A stretch of DNA of 64,000 nucleotides from contig CAWCAW010000003.1 in NCBI GenBank assembly GCA_963793645.1, forward strand, positions 434,001-498,000. Reading direction: 5' to 3'. The notes beneath the pieces are model-generated. The model saw only the letters and a list, made by a program, of their open reading frames with translations. It searched no databases and was not told where the DNA came from. Origin of the DNA: CAWCAW01 sp963793645 (GTDB taxonomy: Bacteria; Actinomycetota; Acidimicrobiia; Acidimicrobiales; UBA8190). Shown one piece after another: positions 1 to 9,227 of this stretch; the first letter of the stretch is position 1, and every line of letters begins with the position of its first letter. Made by a program: the position numbers and the translations under genes.

Positions 1-489
1 ATTGACGATGATCGGGATGTCGAGGTCGACGCAGGTTTGATACACCGGGTAATAGCGACGGTCGCTCACCGGTACTTGCGGGTTGCAACCGGCCGGAAAG
101 GTGCTCACGGCCTTGATGTCGTGCTCGTCGGCGGCGCGACGGATCGATCGCACCGACTCGGTGATGTTGTTGGGATCGACCTCCAAGCTGGCCTTGAATC
201 GACCCGGGTGATCGTCGAGGGCTCGCTGGGTGGTCTTGCCGGCCAATCCCACCAGACCGACGGCAACCCCGAAGCGGTCCATCTCGCGCAACGTCACCTC
301 GACGGGGTCCTCGGCTTCATCCTCGAGCTGATTGGGGTTGGACTTGAACATGTAGCCGATCGGTGACGACGCCGTGGCGCTGTCTTTGTCTCGCAACTGC
401 GGCTTCATGAAATCAAAGCGGGCGCTGCCGCGCGTGCTCGGAAAGCCGATCATGAGGTCGATGACGCCGACGTCTTTGGGCATGCCCAC
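1..489 (-). CDS. Amidohydrolase-2 family metal-dependent hydrolase (partial, 3' end outside window)
   Basis: About 162 codons are visible and the gene runs off the left edge. The translation starts MPKDVGVIDLM and contains LVGLAGKTTQRALDDHPGRF, IKAVSTFPAGCNPQVPVSD and CVDLDIPIIVN. This is the pattern of the amidohydrolase-2 TIM-barrel hydrolases and decarboxylases; the metal ligands further downstream are not in the window. AAGGAG at 499-504 lies 9 bases before a GTG at 489 and 15 before an ATG at 483, so I prefer the GTG. It follows the fused LivG-LivF gene on the same strand after about 85 bases and could be the last gene of that operon, perhaps processing the imported compound. The substrate is unknown. 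Confidence 0.72.
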   Translation of the reverse strand, partial: MGMPKDVGVIDLMIGFPSTRGSARFDFMKPQLRDKDSATASSPIGYMFKSNPNQLEDEAEDPVEVTLREMDRFGVAVGLVGLAGKTTQRALDDHPGRFKASLEVDPNNITESVRSIRRAADEHDIKAVSTFPAGCNPQVPVSDRRYYPVYQTCVDLDIPIIVN

Positions 490-550
490 GTCTAAGAGCT
501 CCTTGCCGGTGAGGTGTCGGGGCCGGAGCGTAGCGCCGACCTCAGGTCGA

Positions 551-583
551 GCTCAGTTCGACCTCAGTTCGACCTCAGTTCGA
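551..583. repeat. Three tandem 11-bp repeats at the end of livG-livF
   Basis: Three consecutive copies of (g/c)CTCAGTTCGA, preceded at 541-550 by a diverged ten-base copy. The TGA stop of the fused ABC ATPase (575-577) lies in the third copy, so copy-number change would alter only the spacer before the amidohydrolase. Confidence 0.7.
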
Positions 584-2363
584 GCCGTTGGCGTGAGCGG
601 CGAGGTAGGAGTCGAGAGCCGCTTCGCCGATCTCGGTGGGATCGCCGATCTTCTCGACCCGACCGTGCACGACGATGGCGGCCGTGGTGGCCACCGACAG
701 CGCGGCGTGGACGAACTGCTCGGCGAGGACGACGGTGACACCCTCGTTGGCCAGGTTCCGCACCACCTCGTACAGCTCGGCGACCACCAGTGGGGCCAGG
801 CCCATGGAGATCTCGTCGAGCAGCAACAAGCGCGGCTTGCTCACCAGCACACGGGCCAGGGCCAGCATCTGCTGCTCACCACCCGACATGGTCCCGGCCA
901 ACTGGGGCCGGCGCTGGGCGAGGGCGGGGAACCGGGCGAAGGTGTGCTCTTGGACTTCTTCGAGGCTCACCCCGGGATAGGTCCACATGAGCAGGTTCTC
1001 GGCCACGGTCAGGTTGGGAAAGACCGACCGGCCTTCGGGAATTGCAGCACAGGCCCCGCAGCGTCAGACGCTCCGGCAAGACGCCCTTAATCGACTCGCC
1101 CTCGTAACGCACGGTGCCTGAGGAGGGAGCCATGCGGCCACTGGCCACCTTGAGCAAGGTGGATTTGCCGGCACCGTTGGGCCCGAGCAGGGCAAGCACC
1201 GATCGCTCGGGGACACGAAGCGTCACACCGTGCAGCACCTCGATGCGGCCATAGGCGGCATGGACGTCGTCGAGTTCAAGCATGGCGGCCGAAGCGCCGT
1301 TGGCATGGTGGGACCCGTTTGACCCGTTGGCAACCATGGCGGGGACAGCGAACGGTACCGCCGCAGTGACGCTGATGGGAGCCCCCACGGGCGGACCAAC
1401 CGGCGCACCGTTCGGAGGAGCCATGGGAGCCCCCACGGGCGGACCAACCGGCGCACCGTTCGGAGGAGCCATGGGAGCCCTCATCGGGGAGCCCAACGGC
1501 GCACCCATGGGCGGACCAACCGGAGCGCCCATGGGAGGACCGGCCGGAGGTCCGGGCGGCGGACCGGCCGCCGCACCGTTGGTAGCAATCATCACCGGCG
1601 CCGTATCCGGCCGGGCGGGCGCCTCGGTGTGGCCCTGTTGTTTGCTATCACCGAGGTAGGCGGCTTGTACGGCCGGATCGGCTTGCACGGTGGAGGGGTC
1701 CCCGCTCGCCACCACAACGCCAAAGTCGAGCACGGTGATGTTCTGGCAGACGCTCATGACGAGGCTCATGTCGTGCTCGACCAGCAAGATCGCCATGCCA
1801 TGGCCGGCCAGCTCGGTGAGGACACGTCCGAGCTCCGCCGTCTCGTCGCCGTTGAGTCCCGCACTGGGCTCGTCCAAGAGCAATACCGAAGGGCTGGTGG
1901 CCAGCGCCCGAGCCAACTCGACGAGGCGAGCCAGTCCCGTGGGCAACATGTCACACGGCTCGTCGGTGACGTGGGTCAGGCCCACCCGTTCCAACAATGC
2001 GTCTGCCAACGACGACGGGGTGGAGCCCACCGGCAGCTTGCGGCGCTGGGTTTCGGCGGCCATGCGGAGGTTCTCTTTGGCCGTCATGGTCCCGAAGAGC
2101 TCGAGGCGCTGGAACGTGCGGGCAATCCCCAGGCGCGCCCGATGGTGCGGAGGGGATCTGGTGATGTCGACGTTGCCGAAGCAGATGCGTCCGTGTTGAG
2201 GCGTCTGCAGGCCGGTGATGACGTTGAAGAGCGTGGTCTTGCCCGCACCGTTGGGCCCGATGAGACCGTGCACCGTCCCCGCCGCCACCTCCAGGTTGAC
2301 GTCGTCCAAGGCGTGCACGCCGCCGAAGCGAACCGATACGGCCGAAACGGAGAGGTCAGCCAC
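575..2363 (-). CDS. Fused LivG-LivF ATPase of a branched-chain-type ABC importer (one frameshift)
   Basis: Two ABC ATPases that are normally separate are joined. The N-terminal LivG-like half (about residues 1-245) has Walker A GPNGAGKTTLFN and Walker B VLLLDEPSAGL, but a poor signature (LPTGLAR). About 120 residues rich in Pro, Gly, Ala and Met follow, then a LivF-like half starting MLELDDVHAAYGRI with Walker A GPNGAGKSTLLK, signature MSGGEQQ and LLLLDEISMGLAP. Near 1046 the frame changes: CAIPEGRSVFPNLTVAENLL is recovered by removing one base (a surplus A on the plus strand). Corrected length is about 595 residues. The GTG start overlaps the LivH-LivM stop by eight bases, implying translational coupling. 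No ribosome-binding site precedes the LivF half, which supports a real fusion. The protein would energise uptake at the inner face of the membrane; the substrate is unknown. Confidence 0.85.
1375..1470. repeat. Two perfect 48-bp tandem repeats encoding the LivG-LivF linker
   Basis: Bases 1375-1422 and 1423-1470 are identical and encode two copies of a 16-residue unit, GAPMAPPNGAPVGPPV. Degenerate relatives continue to about 1560. The array lies entirely in the flexible linker between the two ATPase domains. Confidence 0.9.
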
Positions 2364-4401
2364 GCGACGACACCGGAGTCTCGAAGGGTTGCGGGGGGGC
2401 CGACGCCGGCATTGGCATGGGCGGTGGCGCCGACACCGGAGCGGTGGTCGGCGGGCCCGCCGCGGCCATGGCCGGGACCGGGGCGGGAGCGAGAGGCGCC
2501 ACCGCCGCCGTGAGGGGGGCGGTTGCTATGGCACCGGTGGCAGCTCCAGGACGTGACCGAAAGCGCTCCCACGCGTGCGAAGCCTCGGAGAACATCCGGC
2601 CCATGCCGGCGGGGTTGCGTCCGATGGCAACCACACCCACACCGACCAGCAGCTGCGTGAAGTCCGGGATCTGTGGGATGTGGGCGCCGATCACCGGACC
2701 CACGGCAATGAAGACGCCCGTCATGACGGCACCGGTCATGAGGCTGGCGCCGGCCAGCGTCACGCTGACGAACAGCACGATGCTGTAGAGGAAATTGAAC
2801 TGGGCGGCGCCCACCTCGGTGTTCAAACCGCCATACAGGGCGCCGGCCAATCCGGCCAGACCAGCGGACATCGAGAGCACGGCCAGCTTGGTGACCGTCA
2901 GGCTCAGGCCCATGGTGCTGCACGCAGCCGGCGAATCGTTCATGGCCACCAGGCGCCGGCCGAAGCGCCCGCGCCGCAAGGCCCCCACACCGACGATCGC
3001 CGCACCGAGAACGACGGCCAGCAGGATGTCGAAGGAGCGGTCCGAGGCGAAGTGCATGCCGAAGATGTCGGGCCGGCCCACCGCCACCGTTCCTCCGGCG
3101 CCCATGACCGAGTTCGAGTTGAAAAAGACGTTGTCCATCAACACGGCGAACGCCAACGTGGCTAACGCCATGTACAGCCCGCGCAGCCGCAGCACCGGCA
3201 ACGCCAGCACCGCACCCACCCCGGCACACACCGCCACGGCGGCGAGAATTCCCAGGATCGAGTCGCCCCCTGCCGTCCAGTGCATCATCAGGGCGCCGAG
3301 GCCCAGGAAAGAGAACTGGCACAGCGAGATCTGGCCCCCGTATCCGGACAAGGGGATCAGTGACAGGGCCAGGAGTCCGAGCACCACGGCGTCGCCCAGA
3401 GTGAAGAGGTTGTTGCCACTGAGCACGGCGGCCAGGGCAATCGTCACGACGATGACGATGCCGGCGCCCACGCCCGTCGTACGGAGGCTCGGCACCTTGG
3501 GCGGTCGCACGCGCGCCACCCGCCCGATGCTGAGGCGCACCTCGGGGATGACGAGCAACGCGATGAACAGCATGACCATGGGCAGGGCTTCGACCACATC
3601 GGTGATCTGTCCGGCGGGGACGTACCCGACGGCCATTGAGTTGGCGATGCCGAGCACCATGGCGCCGAGGAACGTCATAGGCAGGCTGCGCAACCGCCCC
3701 ACCACGGCGGCCGCGAAGCAATAGATGACGAGCTCGGTGATCAAGAGGATGTTCATGTTGGGAATGGTCGGAGCCAGCAAGATCCCGCCCAGGCCGGCGA
3801 ACATGACGCCGATCATCCACGCGTACGACGCGATGCGCCCCGACGGTGCTCCCGCCAACGAGGCCAGCCCGGGGTCGTCGACCACGGCGCGGATGGCCAC
3901 ACCCGTGCGCGTGCGTTTGAAGAACAGACGCAGCAACACGGCGGCGGCTACAGCCACCCCGACCGTCATGATCTGCTCGTAGCTGAGCGATACACCTCCG
4001 AAGGTCACCTGGTCACCGGAGAAGAACTCCGGCACGGTGTAGGTGTTGGCCTGGCTCCAGATCGTCTCCGCCAATGCCACCAGCACCAGCAGCAGACCCA
4101 AAGTGACCGACAGGCGGATGTTGGCCGACGCCCCATAGAGCGGACGCATGACGAAGCGTTCCACCACCGCTCCCAGCAGTGGGGCGGCCACGAGCAAGAC
4201 CAGCGCGAAGGAGAGGATGGCGGGGAGGTGCCAGCCCTGCCAGAGCTGCCAGAACAGGTAGGCCAGCACCATGCCCATGGCCCCGTGGGCGAAGTTGAAG
4301 ATGCCGGTGGTGTTGTACGTGACGACGAGGCCGCTGGCGCTGACGGCGTAGATCGAGCCCGAGACGACTCCAGCTATGAGCAGGCTGATGAATTCACTCA
4401 C
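2356..4401 (-). CDS. Fused LivH-LivM permease of a branched-chain-type ABC importer
   Basis: One 681-residue membrane protein carries both permeases. Residues about 1-295 are LivH-like (SGSIYAVSASGLVVTYNTTG, then FNFAHGAMGM). Residues about 305-620 are LivM-like (GYGGQISLCQFSFLGLGA). Each half has multiple hydrophobic segments. The last 60 or so residues are a Pro/Ala-rich tail, predicted cytoplasmic, similar in composition to the LivG-LivF linker encoded just downstream. LivH-LivM fusions are known in actinobacteria; the low-complexity tail is less usual. The start is GTG. It lies downstream of the binding-protein gene after about 119 bases that contain a hairpin. Confidence 0.88.
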   Translation of the reverse strand: MSEFISLLIAGVVSGSIYAVSASGLVVTYNTTGIFNFAHGAMGMVLAYLFWQLWQGWHLPAILSFALVLLVAAPLLGAVVERFVMRPLYGASANIRLSVTLGLLLVLVALAETIWSQANTYTVPEFFSGDQVTFGGVSLSYEQIMTVGVAVAAAVLLRLFFKRTRTGVAIRAVVDDPGLASLAGAPSGRIASYAWMIGVMFAGLGGILLAPTIPNMNILLITELVIYCFAAAVVGRLRSLPMTFLGAMVLGIANSMAVGYVPAGQITDVVEALPMVMLFIALLVIPEVRLSIGRVARVRPPKVPSLRTTGVGAGIVIVVTIALAAVLSGNNLFTLGDAVVLGLLALSLIPLSGYGGQISLCQFSFLGLGALMMHWTAGGDSILGILAAVAVCAGVGAVLALPVLRLRGLYMALATLAFAVLMDNVFFNSNSVMGAGGTVAVGRPDIFGMHFASDRSFDILLAVVLGAAIVGVGALRRGRFGRRLVAMNDSPAACSTMGLSLTVTKLAVLSMSAGLAGLAGALYGGLNTEVGAAQFNFLYSIVLFVSVTLAGASLMTGAVMTGVFIAVGPVIGAHIPQIPDFTQLLVGVGVVAIGRNPAGMGRMFSEASHAWERFRSRPGAATGAIATAPLTAAVAPLAPAPVPAMAAAGPPTTAPVSAPPPMPMPASAPPQPFETPVSSRG

Positions 4402-4430
4402 GCCCCGGCGCCCCCCTCATACGCGCCCCT

Positions 4431-4446
4431 CGCCGGCCCCCCGGCG
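4431..4446 (-). terminator. GC-rich hairpin between livK-like and livHM-like genes
   Basis: CGCCGG, four C residues, then CCGGCG form a perfect 6-bp stem with a 4-base loop about 75 bases downstream of the binding-protein stop. There is no T-run. It may be an attenuating or mRNA-stabilising hairpin that lets the binding protein be made in excess of the permease. The role is inferred. Confidence 0.4.
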
Positions 4447-4520
4447 ACGTACACCCTTACTCCCATGCTCTCACCCCTGGGGGCCGTCGGGAAGAGATTC
4501 TGGCCCTCGATGCCCCATTG

Positions 4521-5891
4521 CTACGAAGTCGGGGCCGGCCGCACCTCAGGCGTCCAACCGGGCACGGCTAGGTACCCACTCGACGAGCAGTCGAAACCAG
4601 ACGGCGGCGACGGAGCCACCCGGACGATCTTGCCCTTTTGGACCTGGGCCAAAAGGAAGCAGTTGGTGGGGACGTTTTGGGCCGGGTTGGAGGGAGGGGC
4701 CAGGCCCCCCGTGTTGAAGCTCGTGATCTTGTCGAGCGCCTCGATCAGCCCCGCGCTCGCGTCGGTTCCGGCCCCGCTGCCTTTAGGGCCTGGACGAACA
4801 ACTGGGCCGATGTCCACCCGTAGACGGACTCGATCTCGAAGTCGGGGTTCGGAGTTGACCTTCCTCATCCACTTGTCGAACAGGGCGACGGCGGGAACGG
4901 AGCTGGCATCTTGACCCAGGTACAGCGCATAGGACTGGACGATGTACATCCCGTTGACAGCACTGCCCCCCAGCTTGATCAGCTGGCTCGAGTAGGCGTC
5001 GCCTTCGATGTTCATGGGATGGAAGTTCTGTTGCTGCATCTCCTCGGCGATCGTCGACGCATAGTTGTCGGGTAGCTCGAGGGTGTAAAAGAGCTGCACG
5101 CCCTTTGACTTCATGGCCAAGATGTCAGAGAGAAAGCTCGTCTCGAATGGCCCGGCGCCACGGTCGTAGATGACCTTGAACCCCACGGACTTGATGGCAT
5201 CTTCAAAGGCGGTCTCAGACGACTGCGTCGAGGCCGTGGCGTCCTCCCAAAGAATTCCTACATGCTTCACCGCCGAGGGGTACTTCTTCTTCAGGTACTT
5301 GAAGAATCCCAGCGGGTAGTCGTTGGCCGGGTTGGGGAGAGATTCGTACACATTGGGGTCCACGACCATCGACGAGCTGAGCGAGAACGAGACGTCGGGC
5401 ATGTGCTCGAGGTCGATGATGGTCTTCTCCGACGAGTCGAGCAAGGAGAAGCCCCCCACCATGGCGAAATCGTGCTGCGAGATGGTGGCCGTCTCCGACG
5501 CGATGGTGCCGCCGGTGAACATGCTGTCCTGGGCGTCGAGGTGGATCTTGCGGCCGTTGACGCCGCCCATCGAGTTGATGTAATCGAAGTACGCCTCGGT
5601 CCCTTGCTTCGCCCCCAAGAAGAGGCCCGGAACCGGGATGGTCAGGTCGTCGATCTGGCCCACCGTCACCGAATTGGCAGTGACACCGGGAGCGGTGCCT
5701 TCAGGCGGCGGGGCTCCTCCCGTCGTCGTCGGTGTCGTCCCCGTAGAGGAGTTCGGTGACGAGGAGCAGGCGGCCAAGACGAGCGCCAACGTCAGCACAC
5801 TGATCCCCACGACAGCCGGTCGGCGCAACCTTGCCGTTGCCGCCCTCGGACCACCGCCCCGTTGCGCCGCTGCCTGACCGCTCTCGCCCAC
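4521..5891 (-). CDS. LivK-type substrate-binding lipoprotein (internal compensated frameshift)
   Basis: A periplasmic-binding-protein type 1 (Leu/Ile/Val-BP) lipoprotein. An Arg-rich N-terminus and hydrophobic segment lead to lipobox ALVLAAC, followed by a Ser/Thr/Pro linker and the domain (VTVGQIDDLTIPVPGLFLGA, YINSMGGVNGRKIHLD). The chosen start is GTG 5891, preceded by a G-rich ribosome-binding stretch; an ATG at 6011 would add 40 unlikely residues. Between about 4750 and 4850 the reading frame is wrong: NPDFEIESVYGWTSAQLFVQ, typical of this family, is found in another frame, and one surplus base near 4850 plus two near 4754 restore continuity. Thus about 35 residues near the hinge are garbled in the sequence as given. 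First gene of the importer operon; the ligand is unknown. Confidence 0.85.
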   Translation of the reverse strand: MGESGQAAAQRGGGPRAATARLRRPAVVGISVLTLALVLAACSSSPNSSTGTTPTTTGGAPPPEGTAPGVTANSVTVGQIDDLTIPVPGLFLGAKQGTEAYFDYINSMGGVNGRKIHLDAQDSMFTGGTIASETATISQHDFAMVGGFSLLDSSEKTIIDLEHMPDVSFSLSSSMVVDPNVYESLPNPANDYPLGFFKYLKKKYPSAVKHVGILWEDATASTQSSETAFEDAIKSVGFKVIYDRGAGPFETSFLSDILAMKSKGVQLFYTLELPDNYASTIAEEMQQQNFHPMNIEGDAYSSQLIKLGGSAVNGMYIVQSYALYLGQDASSVPAVALFDKWMRKVNSEPRLRDRVRLRVDIGPVVRPGPKGSGAGTDASAGLIEALDKITSFNTGGLAPPSNPAQNVPTNCFLLAQVQKGKIVRVAPSPPSGFDCSSSGYLAVPGWTPEVRPAPTS

Positions 5892-6024
5892 CGGACCCCC
5901 CCTTTTACGCCTGTGATGGCCCCGACTGGAACTGACCCGCAACACCTGTTGAGTCGTCCGGACCGGCTTCGACTCCGTGGCTAGGCCCCAGTCCACCACC
6001 GCTGGTGCCACTCCAGCAGGTCAT

Positions 6025-6038
6025 GGGAACACGTTCTA
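6025..6038. promoter_or_regulatory. AAC-N2-GTT palindrome upstream of the importer operon (KstR-like candidate)
   Basis: The sequence GGGAACACGTTCTA contains AAC-AC-GTT with CT-A following. It matches the TnnAACnnGTTnnA pattern known for KstR, the TetR-family repressor of sterol catabolism, at all fixed positions except the first T, which is G here. It lies 134 bases upstream of the livK-like start. A branched-chain-type importer can carry steroid acids in actinobacteria, so the match is suggestive, but one short site is weak evidence. Confidence 0.3.
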
Positions 6039-6176
6039 CTAATGGTATGTCAGATTCGTCGAGACGTGCGCTCGCCTGAGTGATGCCGGTTCCCCCCGTA
6101 GCGCCAGTGGAACCCTTGTGACCAGGCCGAACACCCGGTGTGGCGCCCTCGCCCCCATGGAGCTGCGGCGCTGGGC

Positions 6177-7533
6177 TCAGGCGATCTCGGCTGAGCGGGC
6201 TTCGGCTTCGGCTTCGGTGGCGGCGAAATCGGCAACCGGGGCGACCTGGGCGACTTCGACGGCGGCGGCTTCGGCCGCACCGACTTCGGCCACCGCGGCG
6301 CCGCGCCAACGGACCCCTTCGAGGAAACGCAGCACCGCCGCGATGGTGTGGGCGGTACGGACCGACGGCAGGACATCGAAGGCGTGCTGGGCCAAGGGAA
6401 GCTCGGCGTAGGCGACCGGCGCCTGAGACACGTTGCGCAATGCCTCGACGAAACGCCGGGCGTCGGCGACGGGTGCCAGCGTGTCGTTACGCCCGTGGAT
6501 GACGAAAAACGGCGGTGCGTCAGGGCCGACTCGGTAGGTCGGGGAGGCTTGTTCGAAGACTTCGGGGTCATCGTCCAGGCGCTTCTTGAAGACGGTCTTT
6601 TCCAGGAACCGCAGGAACCCTTTGTCGTAGTACGTCGTTCCTCGTCCGGCCGTCATGTCGTAGATGCCGTACATCGGAACCGCCGCGTCTACCGAGGCGT
6701 CGGCGTCCTCGAATCCCGGCTGGAAGTTCGGGTCGCCGGCGGTGAGCCCGACCAGAGCCGACAGGTGCCCTCCGGCTGACCCACCGGTCACCGCGATGAA
6801 ATCGGGGATCACCCCCGTACTCGGCTATGTGTTCTCGAACCCAGACGATGGCGCGCTTGCAGTCGGCGATGTGGTCTGGCCACGTCGCCTTGGGACTCAA
6901 CCGGTAGTTGATGGTGACGCACACCCACCCATGGCGAGCAAGCTCGTGCATGAGTGGGAACCCCTGCTCACGCTTGTTCCCGATGACCCACGCTCCGCCG
7001 TGGATATGCACGAGCACGGGTCCGCACGTTGGCGGCGCGGCGCGGCGGCGAATGATGTCGAGCCGGTGGCGGGCCATGGCGTCGCCCACGTAGTCGATGT
7101 TCTTGACCACGGTGACTGAGCGAGCCGGACGCGGCAGCGGGTAGATGAGACGGGGGAATCGCCACATGGTCTCGTCGCCGTGAAGGGGCAAGACCACATC
7201 GGGATCCAGGGGCAGGGACACCTCTTCGGCCACCCGATCGAAAAGCCGGCCGGTTTGGCCCGAGATCACAGAGAGGCGGACAAGCCCGGCCCACGCCACC
7301 AGGTTGACGGCCAAGCCCACCCACCCCGGCCAGGAGCCGAATGCGCCTTCGATCCCGAAGACGACCGTGGCGGCGACCTGCCAGACAAGGTGCCAGACCG
7401 ATAGCTCGTTGGTATACCAACCGGCGAAGAAACTCGGCACCGCCGCCGGGCCGCTGCGGGCAGGGCGAAAGGCGTTGGCCACCAAAAAGGCGCCGGCCAC
7501 GCTCGCGCCTAAATAGGCCCAGGCCCACGCCAT
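6177..7533 (-). CDS. Membrane-anchored alpha/beta hydrolase, HSL/BD-FAE type (frameshifted)
   Basis: About 451 residues after correction. The N-terminal 120 residues hold several hydrophobic helices (AWAYLGASVAGAFLVANAF onward). The catalytic domain has the oxyanion motif HIHGGAW and nucleophile motif GGSAGG, with DMTAGRG and HGRNDTLAP (acid residue) downstream, as in hormone-sensitive-lipase-like esterases. The last 50 residues are Ala/Glu-rich. The frame breaks at a run of four G at 6804-6807: removing one joins GGDPDFIAVTGGSAGG. I chose ATG 7533 because it begins immediately before the first membrane helix. It is divergent from the WS/DGAT gene across 103 bases. Such esterases often sit beside wax-ester/triacylglycerol synthases in actinobacteria. 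The substrate is not deducible. Confidence 0.8.
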
Positions 7534-7636
7534 GGCGCCATCATTCTCCAAGATGCGATGATGTCGCACGTCGGCGACCGTCGGCGCCGGCTCCTGTGCA
7601 AGTGACCAGGACCGACGAGCTAGCGAAGAAGACGCC

Positions 7637-9222
7637 ATGGAACGACTGACCGGGATCGACGCCAGCTTCCTTTATATGGAGACGCCGAGTCTCCATATGC
7701 ACGTGTCGATGGCTGCGGTCTTCGACCCCAGCACCGTCCCCGGAGGGTACTCATGGGAGAAGGTGCAGCGCCTGGTCGGGTCACGCTTGTCACTGGCGCC
7801 GATCTTCCGACGTCGCCTGGTCGAGGTTCCGTTCCGGCTCGACCATCCCTACTGGGTCGATGACGCCACCTTCGACCTCGATTACCACCTCCGCCGGGCG
7901 GCCCTGCCGGCGCCGGGCGGCATGACCGAGCTGGCCGACTTCGTGGGCGACGTGTGCAGCCGTCAGCTCGACAGGTCCAAGCCCCTGTGGGAGATGCACC
8001 TGGTCGAGGGTCTCGAAAACGGCAACATCGCCATCGTGTCGAAGATCCATCACTGCACCATCGACGGGGTGTCAGGATCCGAGTTGCTGGCCCAGCTCTT
8101 CGACCTCGAGGCCCACCCGGCCGGCAAGCCTGAGAAGTTCAGCGGACCGGGCGACGAGCACGTCCCCTCCGACATCGAGCTCCTGCGGCGAGCCGTTATA
8201 AGCAGACTACGACGTCCGGTGGGCATGACCAAGTTGGCCTTTCGAACGGGGAAGGCCGTGCTCAACGTCCGGCGGGTGCGCGGCGAGTCGTCGACCGGGC
8301 ATGCCGCCCTGCCGCTCACCACGCCACGCACATCGCTCAACGCCGCCATCACCCCGCACCGAAAGGTGGCCTTTTCGTCCATTGCATTGAGTGACGTAAA
8401 GCGCATCAAAAACACCATGGAGACAACCGTCAACGATGTCGTGCTGGCCATGTGCACCGGAGCACTACGCCGCTACCTCATCGAGACGCGGCGAGCTACC
8501 TGACGATCCCCTCGTCGCCACCGTTCCGGTTTCGGTGCATCCGACCGACGTCGACTCGGGGCGGATCCAACAAGATGTCGGCCATGTGGGTGGGCTTGCC
8601 CTGCCAGCTCGATGACCCCGTCAAGCGCCTTCTCACCATCCGCGACAGCACCAAGGGTGCCAAGAAGGAGCACAACGCCCTGGGCGCCGACCTTTTGCTG
8701 GACTGGACCGAGCACGCCACCCCAAATCTCTTTTCGTCGGCGGCTCGGGCCTACTCCCGGCTCAAGCTCGCCGACCGCCACCGTCCGATCCACAGCTTGG
8801 TCATCTCCAACGTCCCCGGCCCTGACTTTCCGCTCTATTTGGCGGGTTCCGAGATCGTCGCTGGGTTCCCGCTGGGGCCGGTGATGGATGGTGCGGGCCT
8901 CAACATCACCGTCATGAGCTACCGCGGCATCCTCAACTGGGGCTTGATGGCGTGCGCTGAAAACGTGCCCGCCGTGCGCGCCATGGCGACGTACATCCCC
9001 GATGCCCTTGACGAGCTGCTGCTGGCTGCCGCTTTGGAGCCGGCCACGCCGATGGGTGTGGCGCCCGCCGGATCCACGTCGCCGGCCCAGGCGGGCGCGT
9101 CCTCGTCACGTCGAGCCGCCTCGGCGAACCGAAAGACGCCGGTGCGCTCCTCCCCGAGAAGCAAGACCAGTGGTGCGAGCAACGGTCGCCAGCCGACCAA
9201 GGAGCACGTTGCGTCGTCGTAG
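7637..9222 (+). CDS. WS/DGAT-family acyltransferase (two frameshifts)
   Basis: This is a wax ester synthase/acyl-CoA:diacylglycerol acyltransferase, about 527 residues after correction. It begins MERLTGIDASFLYMETPSLH and has the catalytic HHxxxDG motif (HHCTIDGVSG, about residue 138). The C-terminal half has ISNVPGPDFPLYLAG, typical of the family. Two single-base surpluses interrupt it. Removing A at about 8486 gives IERGELPDDPL, and removing one G from the run 8558-8561 gives DSGGSNKMSAMWVGLP. The protein uses long-chain acyl-CoA to make storage lipids at the membrane face. A 60-residue Ser/Pro/Ala-rich tail follows the domain. It is convergent with the GT39 gene, whose stop is five bases away. 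Confidence 0.87.
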
Positions 9223-9227
9223 CGCCC

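Noticed and set aside
1375..1560. CRISPR-like array
   Set aside because: Tandem coding repeats without spacers, in frame with the ABC ATPase linker; no cas genes nearby.
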